Source: Clostridiales bacterium UBA1740 (GTDB taxonomy: Bacteria > Bacillota > Clostridia > Oscillospirales > CAG-272). From it: a stretch of DNA of 42,555 bases. How positions within the stretch are numbered: position 1 is the stretch's first letter; the number at the start of each line of letters is the position of its first letter. The notes under the pieces are model-generated. The model saw only the letters and a list, made by a program, of their open reading frames with translations, had not been told where the DNA came from and ran no database searches. Below, piece after piece: positions 31,282 through 38,886 of this stretch. Location of the stretch: NCBI GenBank assembly GCA_002315715.1, contig DCHY01000019.1, positions 7,361 to 49,915 on the forward strand, given 5' to 3'. Both the position numbers and the translations under genes were made by a program.

Positions 31282-33297
31282 TTATTTTTGTATGCGGCGA
31301 ACCTCAAAGGGCAATTTTTCGCGTTTGTCAAAAGCCCGCAGCACGCGACGGATTTCGTCGGAGGTTTCGACCGTGAAAAGAAAATGCTCGGAAAGCCCGA
31401 TTTTTCGGTAATCGTCCTGCCGGTCACCCATATAGGTGACGACGGCGTTCAAAATCAAATTGCGGTGGGGGTATTCCCGGATGACGGGAAAGCGTTTGCC
31501 CACGCGGTCGGTAAAGCCGAATTTCATACAGTGATCGCAACCGCCGTTTTCTTTGACGAAGCAGCGCTCGGTCAGCATGAGGGGAATTCTGCCGTAAACG
31601 ATAGCCGAACCGCCGATGTCGCGCATCATGGGCAGGGTGAGTTCCGGGGAAAGGACGAGTCCCTCAAGTTCGCCGTAAAAAGCGGCGGTTTCGCGGTTGC
31701 AAACGTTCAGTCGGAAATCGCCGAACGGCAAAAGCCCGAAAGCCTCGGCAAGTGCGATATGAGACGGGTTGGAAACGAGCGCCGCTTTGGCGCCGTACTC
31801 TTTGGCGCGAGCCAACATGACTTTGACCTCGGAGAGTTGACTGTCAAATACGACGGGAGGCAAACAAACGCCCGACACACCCATTTCGGCGTCCTTTTTT
31901 TCATAAAGGAAGAGCGGCAAAAAGACCTGTGAAAAGGATGAGAGGTCCTTTTTTGACAAGCCGTCAAAACCGATACGGCTGTAAAAGACGGCAGTTCTAC
32001 CCGCGGATTTTTTCGGCCTTTTGGGCACGGACAGAGTCTGTGTCTCGTTTGGCAAAACGCGCGACGTATCTTCATAGGCTTCCGCCGCATTTCGGCGGAG
32101 CGCATTGATAGCGGATATGGGCAAATTGACACCGTCGTCAAGGTGAATTTCCACGTCTTTTTCATCGAGTGAAAGGAAAGTGTTGCCCATTTTGCAAAGT
32201 CTTGTTGTCAAATCCGATATATTTAAGGGAGAAGTCAAAGCTTCGCTCGGAGATTCTCCCGTCACGCTGACGGTTTTCTTTTCACCGATAAGCGTCATCT
32301 TGGACGGCTCGCCTTTGTGAAATTCACAGACGGCGCGCACGGGAATTTTCGTCGGTGCAAACGTCATGAGAGCGGCGTTTTTGCTGTCGGCTTTATCCTC
32401 CGCCGTGCGAATGCCCGTCATGGGTTTTTCGGGATGCCCTGCAAAATAGCCGTCGGTAAAACCGCTGCGGCTGAAGGCTCTTTCAAGTCTTTCGTCGTCT
32501 TTCGCCGTCGCTTCTCTGTATTCGTCCAAAAGACGTCTGTAAACCGACGTGACTTCATACACGTAGGAGGGAGATTTCATGCGTCCCTCGATTTTCAGCG
32601 AAGCGACGCCGATATCGCAAAGTTCCCGCACGTGATGCGAGAGCGAACAGTCCTTGAGCGACAGCGGATACCGCTCGGCACCGTTATACGGCAATCGGCA
32701 GGGTTGTGCGCATTCGCCGCGATTGCCGCTTCTTCCCCCTACGAGGGAAGAAAACAAACACTGTCCCGAGTGGCAAACGCAAAGGGCGCCGTGCAAAAAT
32801 ACTTCTATCTCGCTTTCGCTGTTTTCGACGGCGAAAGCGATATCTTCTTTAGACAGTTCCCGTGCCAAAACGGCGCGCGAGATGCCGAGTTTGGAGGCAA
32901 AGTCCACGCCGTCACGGTTGTGAAGCGACATTTGCGTTGATGCGTGAATCGGCATTTGGGGCAATTCGCGCCGCAGTTTGGCAATCAAGCCGAGATCGGC
33001 GCTGATGACGGCGTCAACACCCATGGCGTATAGGGAACGAACGAAGGCTACCGCCTCGTCCATTTCTTTGTCGTAAAGCAGCGTGTTGACGGTGACGTAC
33101 ACGCAAACACCGTGCAAATGACAATAAGTCAACGCCCGTTTTAAGGCGTCCGTGTCAAAATTTTTGGCGTAAGCGCGCGCACCGAACGCTTTGCCGCCGA
33201 GGTACACGGCGTCGGCGCCGGCGGCGACCGCCGCATAGAGCGCTTCCTCCGAGCCGGCAGGGGCAAGCAGTTCCGGCAATTTTCCAGTTCTTCTCAT
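31282..33297 (-). CDS. U32 family protein, RlhA/YdcP-like
   Basis: The product has 671 residues. The TIM-barrel start ELLAPAGSEEALYAAVAAGA, the U32 motif EVFLHGALCVCHSGQC (165-180) and LVGGRSGNRGECAQPCR (185-201), and SLKIEGRMKSPSYVYE are all present. The length and the middle DUF3656-like domain fit the RlhA (YdcP) branch, which in E. coli is needed to hydroxylate a 23S rRNA cytidine. More cysteines lie near the C-terminus (RCFVKENGGCDHC), consistent with a metal cluster. Many members are annotated as collagenase or peptidase, which is probably wrong for this branch. First 11 bases after the acyltransferase gene; AAAGGA precedes the ATG. Confidence 0.85.
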   Translation of the reverse strand: MRRTGKLPELLAPAGSEEALYAAVAAGADAVYLGGKAFGARAYAKNFDTDALKRALTYCHLHGVCVYVTVNTLLYDKEMDEAVAFVRSLYAMGVDAVISADLGLIAKLRRELPQMPIHASTQMSLHNRDGVDFASKLGISRAVLARELSKEDIAFAVENSESEIEVFLHGALCVCHSGQCLFSSLVGGRSGNRGECAQPCRLPYNGAERYPLSLKDCSLSHHVRELCDIGVASLKIEGRMKSPSYVYEVTSVYRRLLDEYREATAKDDERLERAFSRSGFTDGYFAGHPEKPMTGIRTAEDKADSKNAALMTFAPTKIPVRAVCEFHKGEPSKMTLIGEKKTVSVTGESPSEALTSPLNISDLTTRLCKMGNTFLSLDEKDVEIHLDDGVNLPISAINALRRNAAEAYEDTSRVLPNETQTLSVPKRPKKSAGRTAVFYSRIGFDGLSKKDLSSFSQVFLPLFLYEKKDAEMGVSGVCLPPVVFDSQLSEVKVMLARAKEYGAKAALVSNPSHIALAEAFGLLPFGDFRLNVCNRETAAFYGELEGLVLSPELTLPMMRDIGGSAIVYGRIPLMLTERCFVKENGGCDHCMKFGFTDRVGKRFPVIREYPHRNLILNAVVTYMGDRQDDYRKIGLSEHFLFTVETSDEIRRVLRAFDKREKLPFEVRRIQK

Positions 33298-33308
33298 GAA
33301 TGCTTCCT

Positions 33309-34553
33309 TTAACTCAACAAAATCGGTGCTTCCTCGTTGAAGTACGTGATATCCGTATTTTGACGTTTTTCAAAGAAGATGCGTAGCATCGTCTCAAATT
33401 TCATAGCGAGTTTGCCGTCTGCCAAGCGACAGCGGTAAATGTCGTTTCCATCTTGCAGCTCGATATGTTTGCCGGGCGAAAACGGGAACGCCGGCACCAT
33501 GGCGATGGGCACCGTCAGGCAAAGGGGTTCTTCCCCGATTTTGCCCTCCAGCGTAAAGGCGTCTTCCGTCAAGGTCAAAACGCCTTCGCCGACTTTTTCA
33601 AAGCGGTGCGTTTTTTCATTGATGGTCATTATATCGGTGGCGGAAGTCAAGGCGGTCTCCATGCGTTTGTCCATGCGGTCTTTCAAGCGGCGATAAATGG
33701 CGCCCGACCACTCCGACACGTAGCGGAAGTTCCTTTTTCCCCTCGTATTCAAAAATCCGTATTTATCCATCCGCGCTTCGTAACCGCAGGCGTCGCAAAC
33801 CAAGGTGTGCGCATCCTTGACGCTGATGGAAAATTCCTTTTCGCAATCGGGACACTGATAGAGGACGTTTTGAAGGCCCTCGACCTCGTCGCCGTGCTTA
33901 TGCACGACGGCCTTTTCTTCCTGCTCCTTATATTCGTTGAAGAGCATGGCGCCGTCCACTTTGGCACGGATTTCGTCGTCCGTCATCCGTTGCAAATCTT
34001 CGGCAGGCAAAAGACGGTAGACGTCCATAAACGTTCTGCCGGGGCGGAACCCTTTTCCCCACTTAGGCAAAGTGAAGTATGCGCCGGTCGTGCGCGCGAC
34101 GAAAACGTCCACGCCGAGCCAACGCAAAAAGCCGTAGGTGGCAGGCGGAATGGGGGTGGACAAGCCGTTTTCACTCATCATACCGGCAGGATAGATAGCC
34201 AAGATACCGCCGGATTTGACGGTATCTTTCATACGGCGAATGGCGCCGATATCGGGCTGAAACTGCTGTTTCGGAATCGTATAGAGCGAGTTGACGACAC
34301 GGCGAAGCGGCAACGTGCCGAAAAAGGATTTGCTGAAAACGAAAGTCATGCGCCGCGCGGTGACGCCGATCAAATTGACGAAATCCAACGCGCATTCGTG
34401 GTTGGCGATGACGACGCAGGGACCCTTGAATCCGCGCAGTTCGTTGCGCACGATTTTGCGGCGGAACACGAAGGTTGCCATCAAAAAGCCGGCAAAACGC
34501 GTCGCGGTATATGCGATAAAATTCGGAACCTTGTAGGCAGGTTTCTTTTCCAT
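33309..34553 (-). CDS. PlsC-like acyltransferase with internal zinc ribbon
   Basis: The product has 414 residues. The N-terminal 200 residues form a lysophospholipid-acyltransferase domain with the catalytic NHECALD (His52, Asp57). The third block, usually FPEGTR, is YPAGMMSENG here (121-130), so the usual Glu is Ala. After it comes a zinc ribbon with paired cysteines CPDC (234-237) and CDAC (253-256), then a beta-rich C-terminal region of unknown role (about 290-410). The ribbon and tail are not part of standard PlsC. It may acylate a lipid other than lysophosphatidate, and the substrate cannot be told. It heads a five-gene operon (U32, maf, nth, rnmV) and has its own promoter. Confidence 0.8.
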   Translation of the reverse strand: MEKKPAYKVPNFIAYTATRFAGFLMATFVFRRKIVRNELRGFKGPCVVIANHECALDFVNLIGVTARRMTFVFSKSFFGTLPLRRVVNSLYTIPKQQFQPDIGAIRRMKDTVKSGGILAIYPAGMMSENGLSTPIPPATYGFLRWLGVDVFVARTTGAYFTLPKWGKGFRPGRTFMDVYRLLPAEDLQRMTDDEIRAKVDGAMLFNEYKEQEEKAVVHKHGDEVEGLQNVLYQCPDCEKEFSISVKDAHTLVCDACGYEARMDKYGFLNTRGKRNFRYVSEWSGAIYRRLKDRMDKRMETALTSATDIMTINEKTHRFEKVGEGVLTLTEDAFTLEGKIGEEPLCLTVPIAMVPAFPFSPGKHIELQDGNDIYRCRLADGKLAMKFETMLRIFFEKRQNTDITYFNEEAPILLS

Positions 34554-34604
34554 ATATTTTCCTCTTTTGAAAGAATCGGCTATGAGGCATATTGCAACCG
34601 CTAT

Positions 34605-34633
34605 ATCCTACCATATTCCCTATTTCTTTTCAA
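34605..34633 (-). promoter_or_regulatory. Promoter of the acyltransferase-U32-maf-nth-rnmV operon
   Basis: TTGAAA (34628-34633), 17 bases, then TAGGAT (34605-34610) on the minus strand. It is divergent from the promoter at 34682, and the two -35 boxes lie 48 bases apart. Confidence 0.6.
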
Positions 34634-34681
34634 GTTTTTATCGCAAAAAGATGAGTGCCCGTATACGTTTATCGTATTTTA

Positions 34682-34710
34682 TTGACAAAAATCGATGTTT
34701 GTGTTTTAAT
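34682..34710 (+). promoter_or_regulatory. Promoter of the MBG-like lipoprotein gene
   Basis: TTGACA (34682-34687), 17 bases, TTTAAT (34705-34710). GGAGG at 34727-34731 and the GTG at 34738 follow. Confidence 0.7.
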
Positions 34711-34737
34711 AGAATTAACAAAAATCGGAGGTGAAAC

Positions 34738-36270
34738 GTGAAATCTTTTCTGCTTTTTCTGTTGGTTTTGACACTTGCCGTTTTTGCCTTCGGTTGTTCC
34801 GCGCCCCCGGAGATTGCGACGGATGCGGACGAAACGAGCACGGCGCAACCGTCAAACGAGAAAGATACGCCCTCCCAAAGCGATGACGGTACCGACCCTT
34901 CGCAGGACACCCCCGCACAAGACGACGGGAGGGATACCCAAACGCCAAAGACGTTTGACGGCGTGACGGTCACGCCCGTGAGCGCAACCTACGACGGCAA
35001 AGTCCATTATCCGACACTCATAGGTGCTCCGAACCATGCCGCCGTCACCTACAGTCAAGACCCCGTAAGCGTCGGAACCTATACCGTCACGGTCACCCTG
35101 ACGGCGGACGGATACGAACCGCTGTCGCTCGACGCCGCGGTAGTCATAACACCGGCGAGCATGGATTTGACCTTTGAAAGCCTTTTGGCTTACGTCGACG
35201 GAAAGACGCACCGACTTCGCCTCTCGGAAGAACTGCCCACGACGGCAACGGTGACCTATTACGAGGAAAGCGAAGGCGTCAAAATTCCCATCCACGAGAG
35301 TTTGCTTGCAAAATCGGAGGAAGGCACCTACACGTTTTCGGTGACGGTCAAACAAGACAATTACGAAGATTTTTCCGCGACGGCAACCCTCAACATCAAG
35401 AAAACGCCCAAAGCCTTCTGCATCGCTCGGTACGGTGAAAATCTCTTCTATCAAAACCCAGCCGACAAAGACGCGCTTTACGTCAAAAACGAAACCGTCG
35501 ACAAAAAAATAACGAGCGACGTCATAACGGCGCTCTATCAAACGAAAGACGGCAGATTCTACGGCCTTTGCACCTCTTCAGAACCTATCACGCTATTTGC
35601 CTTTACCCTTTCGGATACTTTTGAGGCGGAAGCGAAACAACCCCTGCTCCTTGGCAATATCGACGAGGTTCTCTTTGCCGATGACACCAAACTCTACTAC
35701 TCCGTTTCGCTCGGCGACCCCGGCATTTACGAAGCGACTTTGGACGAAAACGGCGTCAAAGGAAACACGCGTATTGCCGACGGGCATTTCGAGAATCTGT
35801 GTCTAAACGACGCAAAAAGCAAACTTTACTTTACAAATTCGGATAAAAACGGCGAATTGTCCTTCGTGGATATATCGCTCGCTACGCGCTGTGTCGAAAC
35901 GTTCTCCGGTTATTCTTTCGATTCTCTGTACGTTCACGGCGACTATGTCTACGGCGCGCGCAGCGGGCAAGGCACCGTCAAGGTGAGTCTTCTTGACACC
36001 GCAAAAACCGTGGTGATCGCGGACGATTACGGCTTTGCTTTCTGTCTCTTTGACGACAAGATTTGTTTCATCACGTCGAGCGTTCTCGGCACTGCCGAGG
36101 GGGACACCGTTCTCTTCTGCAACACGACGACCGGCGCGACGGGAACGCTGATTTCCAAGCGTCAGATTCCCTGTTTTTCCGCCCTTACCCTCACGGGCGG
36201 CAGTTTGTTTTACCGAAACGGGCTGTATCCGAAAATCGAAGAAATACCCACCGAGGATATTCCCAAATAA
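34738..36270 (+). CDS. Lipoprotein with MBG-like repeats and a propeller-like domain
   Basis: The product has 510 residues, starting with GTG (Met-Lys-Ser-Phe) after a GGAGG ribosome site. The signal MKSFLLFLLVLTLAVFAFGC gives a lipobox cysteine at 20. A linker rich in Asp, Gln, Ser and Thr (about 25-80) is followed by two Ig-like units of about 75 residues (DGVTVTPVSATYDGKVHYPT; SMDLTFESLLAYVDGKTHRL) in MBG/YGX style, with VGTYTVTVTLTADGY as the hallmark. The second half has repeated short beta motifs (DALYVKNE, KLYYSVS, KLYFTN, YVYGARS, SLFYRNG) like DUF5050 propellers. Probably a cell-surface binding or sensing protein; ligand unknown. It stands alone with promoter and terminator. Confidence 0.75.
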   Translation: MKSFLLFLLVLTLAVFAFGCSAPPEIATDADETSTAQPSNEKDTPSQSDDGTDPSQDTPAQDDGRDTQTPKTFDGVTVTPVSATYDGKVHYPTLIGAPNHAAVTYSQDPVSVGTYTVTVTLTADGYEPLSLDAAVVITPASMDLTFESLLAYVDGKTHRLRLSEELPTTATVTYYEESEGVKIPIHESLLAKSEEGTYTFSVTVKQDNYEDFSATATLNIKKTPKAFCIARYGENLFYQNPADKDALYVKNETVDKKITSDVITALYQTKDGRFYGLCTSSEPITLFAFTLSDTFEAEAKQPLLLGNIDEVLFADDTKLYYSVSLGDPGIYEATLDENGVKGNTRIADGHFENLCLNDAKSKLYFTNSDKNGELSFVDISLATRCVETFSGYSFDSLYVHGDYVYGARSGQGTVKVSLLDTAKTVVIADDYGFAFCLFDDKICFITSSVLGTAEGDTVLFCNTTTGATGTLISKRQIPCFSALTLTGGSLFYRNGLYPKIEEIPTEDIPK

Positions 36271-36276
36271 CGAAAA

Positions 36277-36314
36277 AGGTGTTGAGATTCGAAAATCTCA
36301 ACACCTTGTTTTTT
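36277..36314. terminator. Terminator between convergent genes
   Basis: AAGGTGTTGAGATT (36277-36289/90) pairs with AATCTCAACACCTT (36294-36307) across CGAA, followed by a T-rich run on the plus strand and preceded by A5 that supplies T on the minus strand. It serves the MBG-like gene and possibly the lipid kinase gene. Confidence 0.88.
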
Positions 36315-36319
36315 CTTTC

Positions 36320-37189
36320 TTACGCTTTGACTTTTGCGCCGACCTTGACGGTGTATTCCGAAACGTTCAAAACCGTTTCTCCGTCCACTTGAAGGGCGCA
36401 GGGCTCGTCAAATTTTACCGTGATCTCATGGCCGACGTGCGTGGCAACCATTTCGGTGTGCTCCACGTGCTTGCCTTTGAAGATGGAGGGGAAGACGCAA
36501 AGCGTCTTGAGTTTTCCCGCGCCGTACATAACGACGACGGAAACCGTGCCGTCGGGATTGGATCTATCCTGCTTGGGTGCTACCATCATGCCGCCGCCGT
36601 AGTATTTGCCGTTCATCGTGGGAGCAAGCCACGCTTTGTCATAATGGAATTCTTCGCCGTCCACGATGACCGTGGCGTTTTTCGGTTTGAAGTGGAACAG
36701 AAGACCTTTGATGGCGATGCCGGCGTAATTGACGGGCTTGGTGCTCTTGGCTTTCTGTGCGTCGCCGACTTCGCAGCAATAACCGTCGATGCCGTAGCCG
36801 ATGCCGTTGAGGAACTTGTACGTCTTTCCGTTGACGTCAACGGTCGGAAGATGCGTGATATACTGATTGATTTTCACGGGATCGTCGCTATGCTGTGCGC
36901 CGACGAGGTCGTTGAGAAAATCGTTTCCGGAACCTGCCGCATAGTACATAATGGGGAAGGGATATTCCTTATCCTCGGTGCGGTTGACGAGGTGATTCAA
37001 GGTGCCGTCGCCGCCGACCAAAAGAAGCGTGTCGTCTGCGGTCAACGAATCGAGATACGCCTGCAGGTCTTCCACCTGGGTGATGTCTTTGTATACGGGA
37101 TTTTCAGAAGAATAGCGAGCCTGCAAAGCTCTTGCGGTTTCTTCTCCCCTATTGTTGTTGGACAAATGGTTAAACAAGATATGAAGCAT
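36320..37189 (-). CDS. Diacylglycerol kinase family lipid kinase
   Basis: The product has 289 residues. LLLVGGDGTLNHLVNR (56-71) carries the GGDGT ATP site and YYAAGSGNDFLNDL (83-96) is the second conserved block of the DagK/YegS/LCB5 family; GIGYGIDGYCCEVGDAQ is the third. A C-terminal beta-sandwich with VQVDGE-like sequence (ALQVDGETVL) fits. It should phosphorylate diacylglycerol or a related lipid at the membrane. A good AAGGAG site precedes the ATG, and the leader is about 105 bases. Which lipid is used is not evident. dagK is possible, but paralogues exist, so no symbol is given. Confidence 0.9.
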   Translation of the reverse strand: MLHILFNHLSNNNRGEETARALQARYSSENPVYKDITQVEDLQAYLDSLTADDTLLLVGGDGTLNHLVNRTEDKEYPFPIMYYAAGSGNDFLNDLVGAQHSDDPVKINQYITHLPTVDVNGKTYKFLNGIGYGIDGYCCEVGDAQKAKSTKPVNYAGIAIKGLLFHFKPKNATVIVDGEEFHYDKAWLAPTMNGKYYGGGMMVAPKQDRSNPDGTVSVVVMYGAGKLKTLCVFPSIFKGKHVEHTEMVATHVGHEITVKFDEPCALQVDGETVLNVSEYTVKVGAKVKA

Positions 37190-37304
37190 CGTCTTTTCTC
37201 CTTACGAAGCAGAAGTCTATTTTGATTTCGGCAGCCTCGCCGAACAAAGGTAAAAAGCGTCATGGACGGGTTTTTGTGTCCTTATCCCGTTCACATTTTT
37301 TCAT

Positions 37305-37333
37305 AGTATACCATATTATTTTATTTTTGTCAA
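37305..37333 (-). promoter_or_regulatory. Promoter of the lipid kinase gene
   Basis: TTGACA (37328-37333), 17 bases, TATACT (37305-37310) on the minus strand. Confidence 0.8.
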
Positions 37334-37388
37334 GTTTTGTGTTGTTTTTTCGCAAAAACCCCCTTCAGAGTCGGTTTTGAGGTTTTTG

Positions 37389-37397
37389 CATAACCTA
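37389..37397 (+). promoter_or_regulatory. Possible SigK-type -10 element of dpaAB
   Basis: CATAACCTA fits the mother-cell SigK -10 pattern CATANNNTA, 45 bases before the dpaA ATG. In B. subtilis the equivalent operon is SigK-dependent. No SigK -35 AC is found at the expected spacing, and no SigA promoter was seen in this gap. Inference only. Confidence 0.4.
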
Positions 37398-37441
37398 AAA
37401 GAGAGGTGAAAACCTCAAGTAATCATTACGGAAACGATACC

Positions 37442-38158
37442 ATGGATATCAAGTTCTACGGAAACGACCCGCGTCTTTCCGTATGTCAAAAACGCCTGTC
37501 TTCCCGCTCTTCGGAAGGGACGTTATATCTTTTGCCGATTCCTTCTTTCAAAGCGGGTGATACACCGCCGTTTGCGGACCTCTCGCCAAAGGCGGGCGAC
37601 GCCGTCGTCGGCTACGGCATTCCGAGCGCGGAAAGCGCGAAACTGACGCAAAACGGCGCCCGGTTCTTGGACTTGGCAAACGACGACGCCTATCAAAAGG
37701 AAAGCGCCGAAACGACGGCGCTCGGCATTCTTTTTCACCTTTGCCAAGGCGCCGCGGCGGTGCCGTCCGACCTATCCGTCGGCATCGTCGGTTTTGGGAA
37801 AATCGGGCAGGCACTGCTTAAAATACTCGTCTTTTTCGGTGCAAAACTCTCGGTTTATACGAGAAATCCCCTCTCGCAAAAAGACCTGTCTTCCCTCGGC
37901 ATTGACGTGTATCCGTCGTCTTCTTTTGCCTATCACGGGGAGGACGTTCTCATCAATACCGCGCCGGCGTGCCTTTTGCACCGTGACGCCTTTCCCGGGG
38001 CGATACCGCGCATCTATGACGTCGCCACGGGCAACGCAGTAGCGGAAGACGTTCCCCATCAAAAGTTGCCGGCACTGCCGCGCAAGCTCTTTGAGGTAAG
38101 CGCCGCCGACAGTTACTGCCGTGCCGTCGAGCGTTTTCTTTCGGAGGAACAAGGATGA
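37442..38158 (+). CDS. dpaA: Dipicolinate synthase subunit A, compact form
   Basis: The product has 238 residues. A Rossmann motif VGIVGFGKIGQAL (113-125) and the flanking LGILFHLCQGAAAVPSDLSV resemble DpaA (SpoVFA). The neighbouring gene is a clear DpaB, which confirms the assignment. DpaAB makes dipicolinic acid from dihydrodipicolinate in the mother cell during sporulation. The family is usually about 290-300 residues, so this one has a shortened N-terminal region (IKFYGNDPRLSVCQKRL). I chose the ATG at 37442; an in-frame GTG at 37406 overlaps a GAGAGG site and would add 12 residues without family support. Its stop overlaps the next start. Confidence 0.85.
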   Translation: MDIKFYGNDPRLSVCQKRLSSRSSEGTLYLLPIPSFKAGDTPPFADLSPKAGDAVVGYGIPSAESAKLTQNGARFLDLANDDAYQKESAETTALGILFHLCQGAAAVPSDLSVGIVGFGKIGQALLKILVFFGAKLSVYTRNPLSQKDLSSLGIDVYPSSSFAYHGEDVLINTAPACLLHRDAFPGAIPRIYDVATGNAVAEDVPHQKLPALPRKLFEVSAADSYCRAVERFLSEEQG

Positions 38159-38718
38159 TAGGATTTGCCTTTTGCGGTTCGTTTTGCACTCTGGCGCGCG
38201 CTGTCAGCGCCATGGAAGCCCTGATAAAGGAAGGGTATGACGTCCTGCCGATTGCGAGCGAATCCGCCTATACGTCGGACACCCGTTTTATGACGGCAAA
38301 AGACTTTCGGGCACGGGTGGAGAGTGCCACGGGTAAGAAAATCATTCACACGGTAAAGGATGCGGAGCCGTTAGGCCCCAAGACACCGCTCGACGCCCTC
38401 GTCATCGCCCCTTGCACCGGCAACACCCTTGCCAAATTGGCACACGGGATTACCGATACCGCCGTCACCATGGCGGCGAAGGCGCATTGGCGTTGTGACC
38501 GAAAATTGCTCATTGCCCCGGCATCTAACGATGCGATGTCGCAAAATTTGCCGAGCATCGCGACGCTTTTGCAACGCAAAAACGTGTATTTCGTCCCTCT
38601 CGTCCAAGACGACCCCGAAAAGAAACCGCATTCGCTGATTGCGTCGTTTGAACGCATTCCCGAGGCGATGACGGCGCTGCGGGAAAACCGCCAACTTCGT
38701 CCTCTTTTTTTGCAGTAA
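38155..38718 (+). CDS. dpaB: Dipicolinate synthase subunit B
   Basis: The product has 187 residues and is a flavoprotein-like partner of DpaA. Diagnostic blocks are IGFAFCGSFCTLARA, LVIAPCTGNTLAKLAHGITD, TAVTMAAKAHWRCDRKLLIA and KNVYFVPLVQDDPEKKPHSL, all near family-wide constant. Together with DpaA it completes dipicolinate, the calcium chelator of the spore core. ATGA overlap with dpaA and a GGAGG site six to seven bases before the ATG show coupled translation. Together the two genes indicate a spore-forming ancestry. Confidence 0.95.
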   Translation: MIGFAFCGSFCTLARAVSAMEALIKEGYDVLPIASESAYTSDTRFMTAKDFRARVESATGKKIIHTVKDAEPLGPKTPLDALVIAPCTGNTLAKLAHGITDTAVTMAAKAHWRCDRKLLIAPASNDAMSQNLPSIATLLQRKNVYFVPLVQDDPEKKPHSLIASFERIPEAMTALRENRQLRPLFLQ

Positions 38719-38735
38719 CGGCGTCATCGCCGAAG

Positions 38736-38761
38736 AGTCTCGGTCATACCGAGACTTTTTT
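38736..38761 (+). terminator. Terminator after dpaB
   Basis: AGTCTCGGT (38736-38744) and ACCGAGACT (38748-38756) pair across CAT, followed by five T. Confidence 0.9.
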
Positions 38762-38778
38762 ATTACCAATTTTATCTA

Positions 38779-38807
38779 TTGACTAATTCTTTATAAAGTG
38801 TTATACT
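38779..38807 (+). promoter_or_regulatory. Promoter of the polysaccharide lyase gene
   Basis: TTGACT (38779-38784), 17 bases, TATACT (38802-38807). The ATG lies 79 bases after the -10. Confidence 0.75.
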
Positions 38808-38827
38808 GAATCCGTATAGTCTTTGTA

Positions 38828-38843
38828 TTATTTGTACAAATAA
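38828..38843 (+). promoter_or_regulatory. Palindromic operator-like site in the lyase leader
   Basis: TTATTTGTACAAATAA is a perfect 16-base palindrome starting about 20 bases after the -10, that is, just after the expected transcription start. The position suits a repressor. The regulator is unknown and not in the window. Confidence 0.5.
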
Positions 38844-38886
38844 AGAATAAAAACCAAAAAACAAAAAAGAAGAAAGAGAGTCCATT

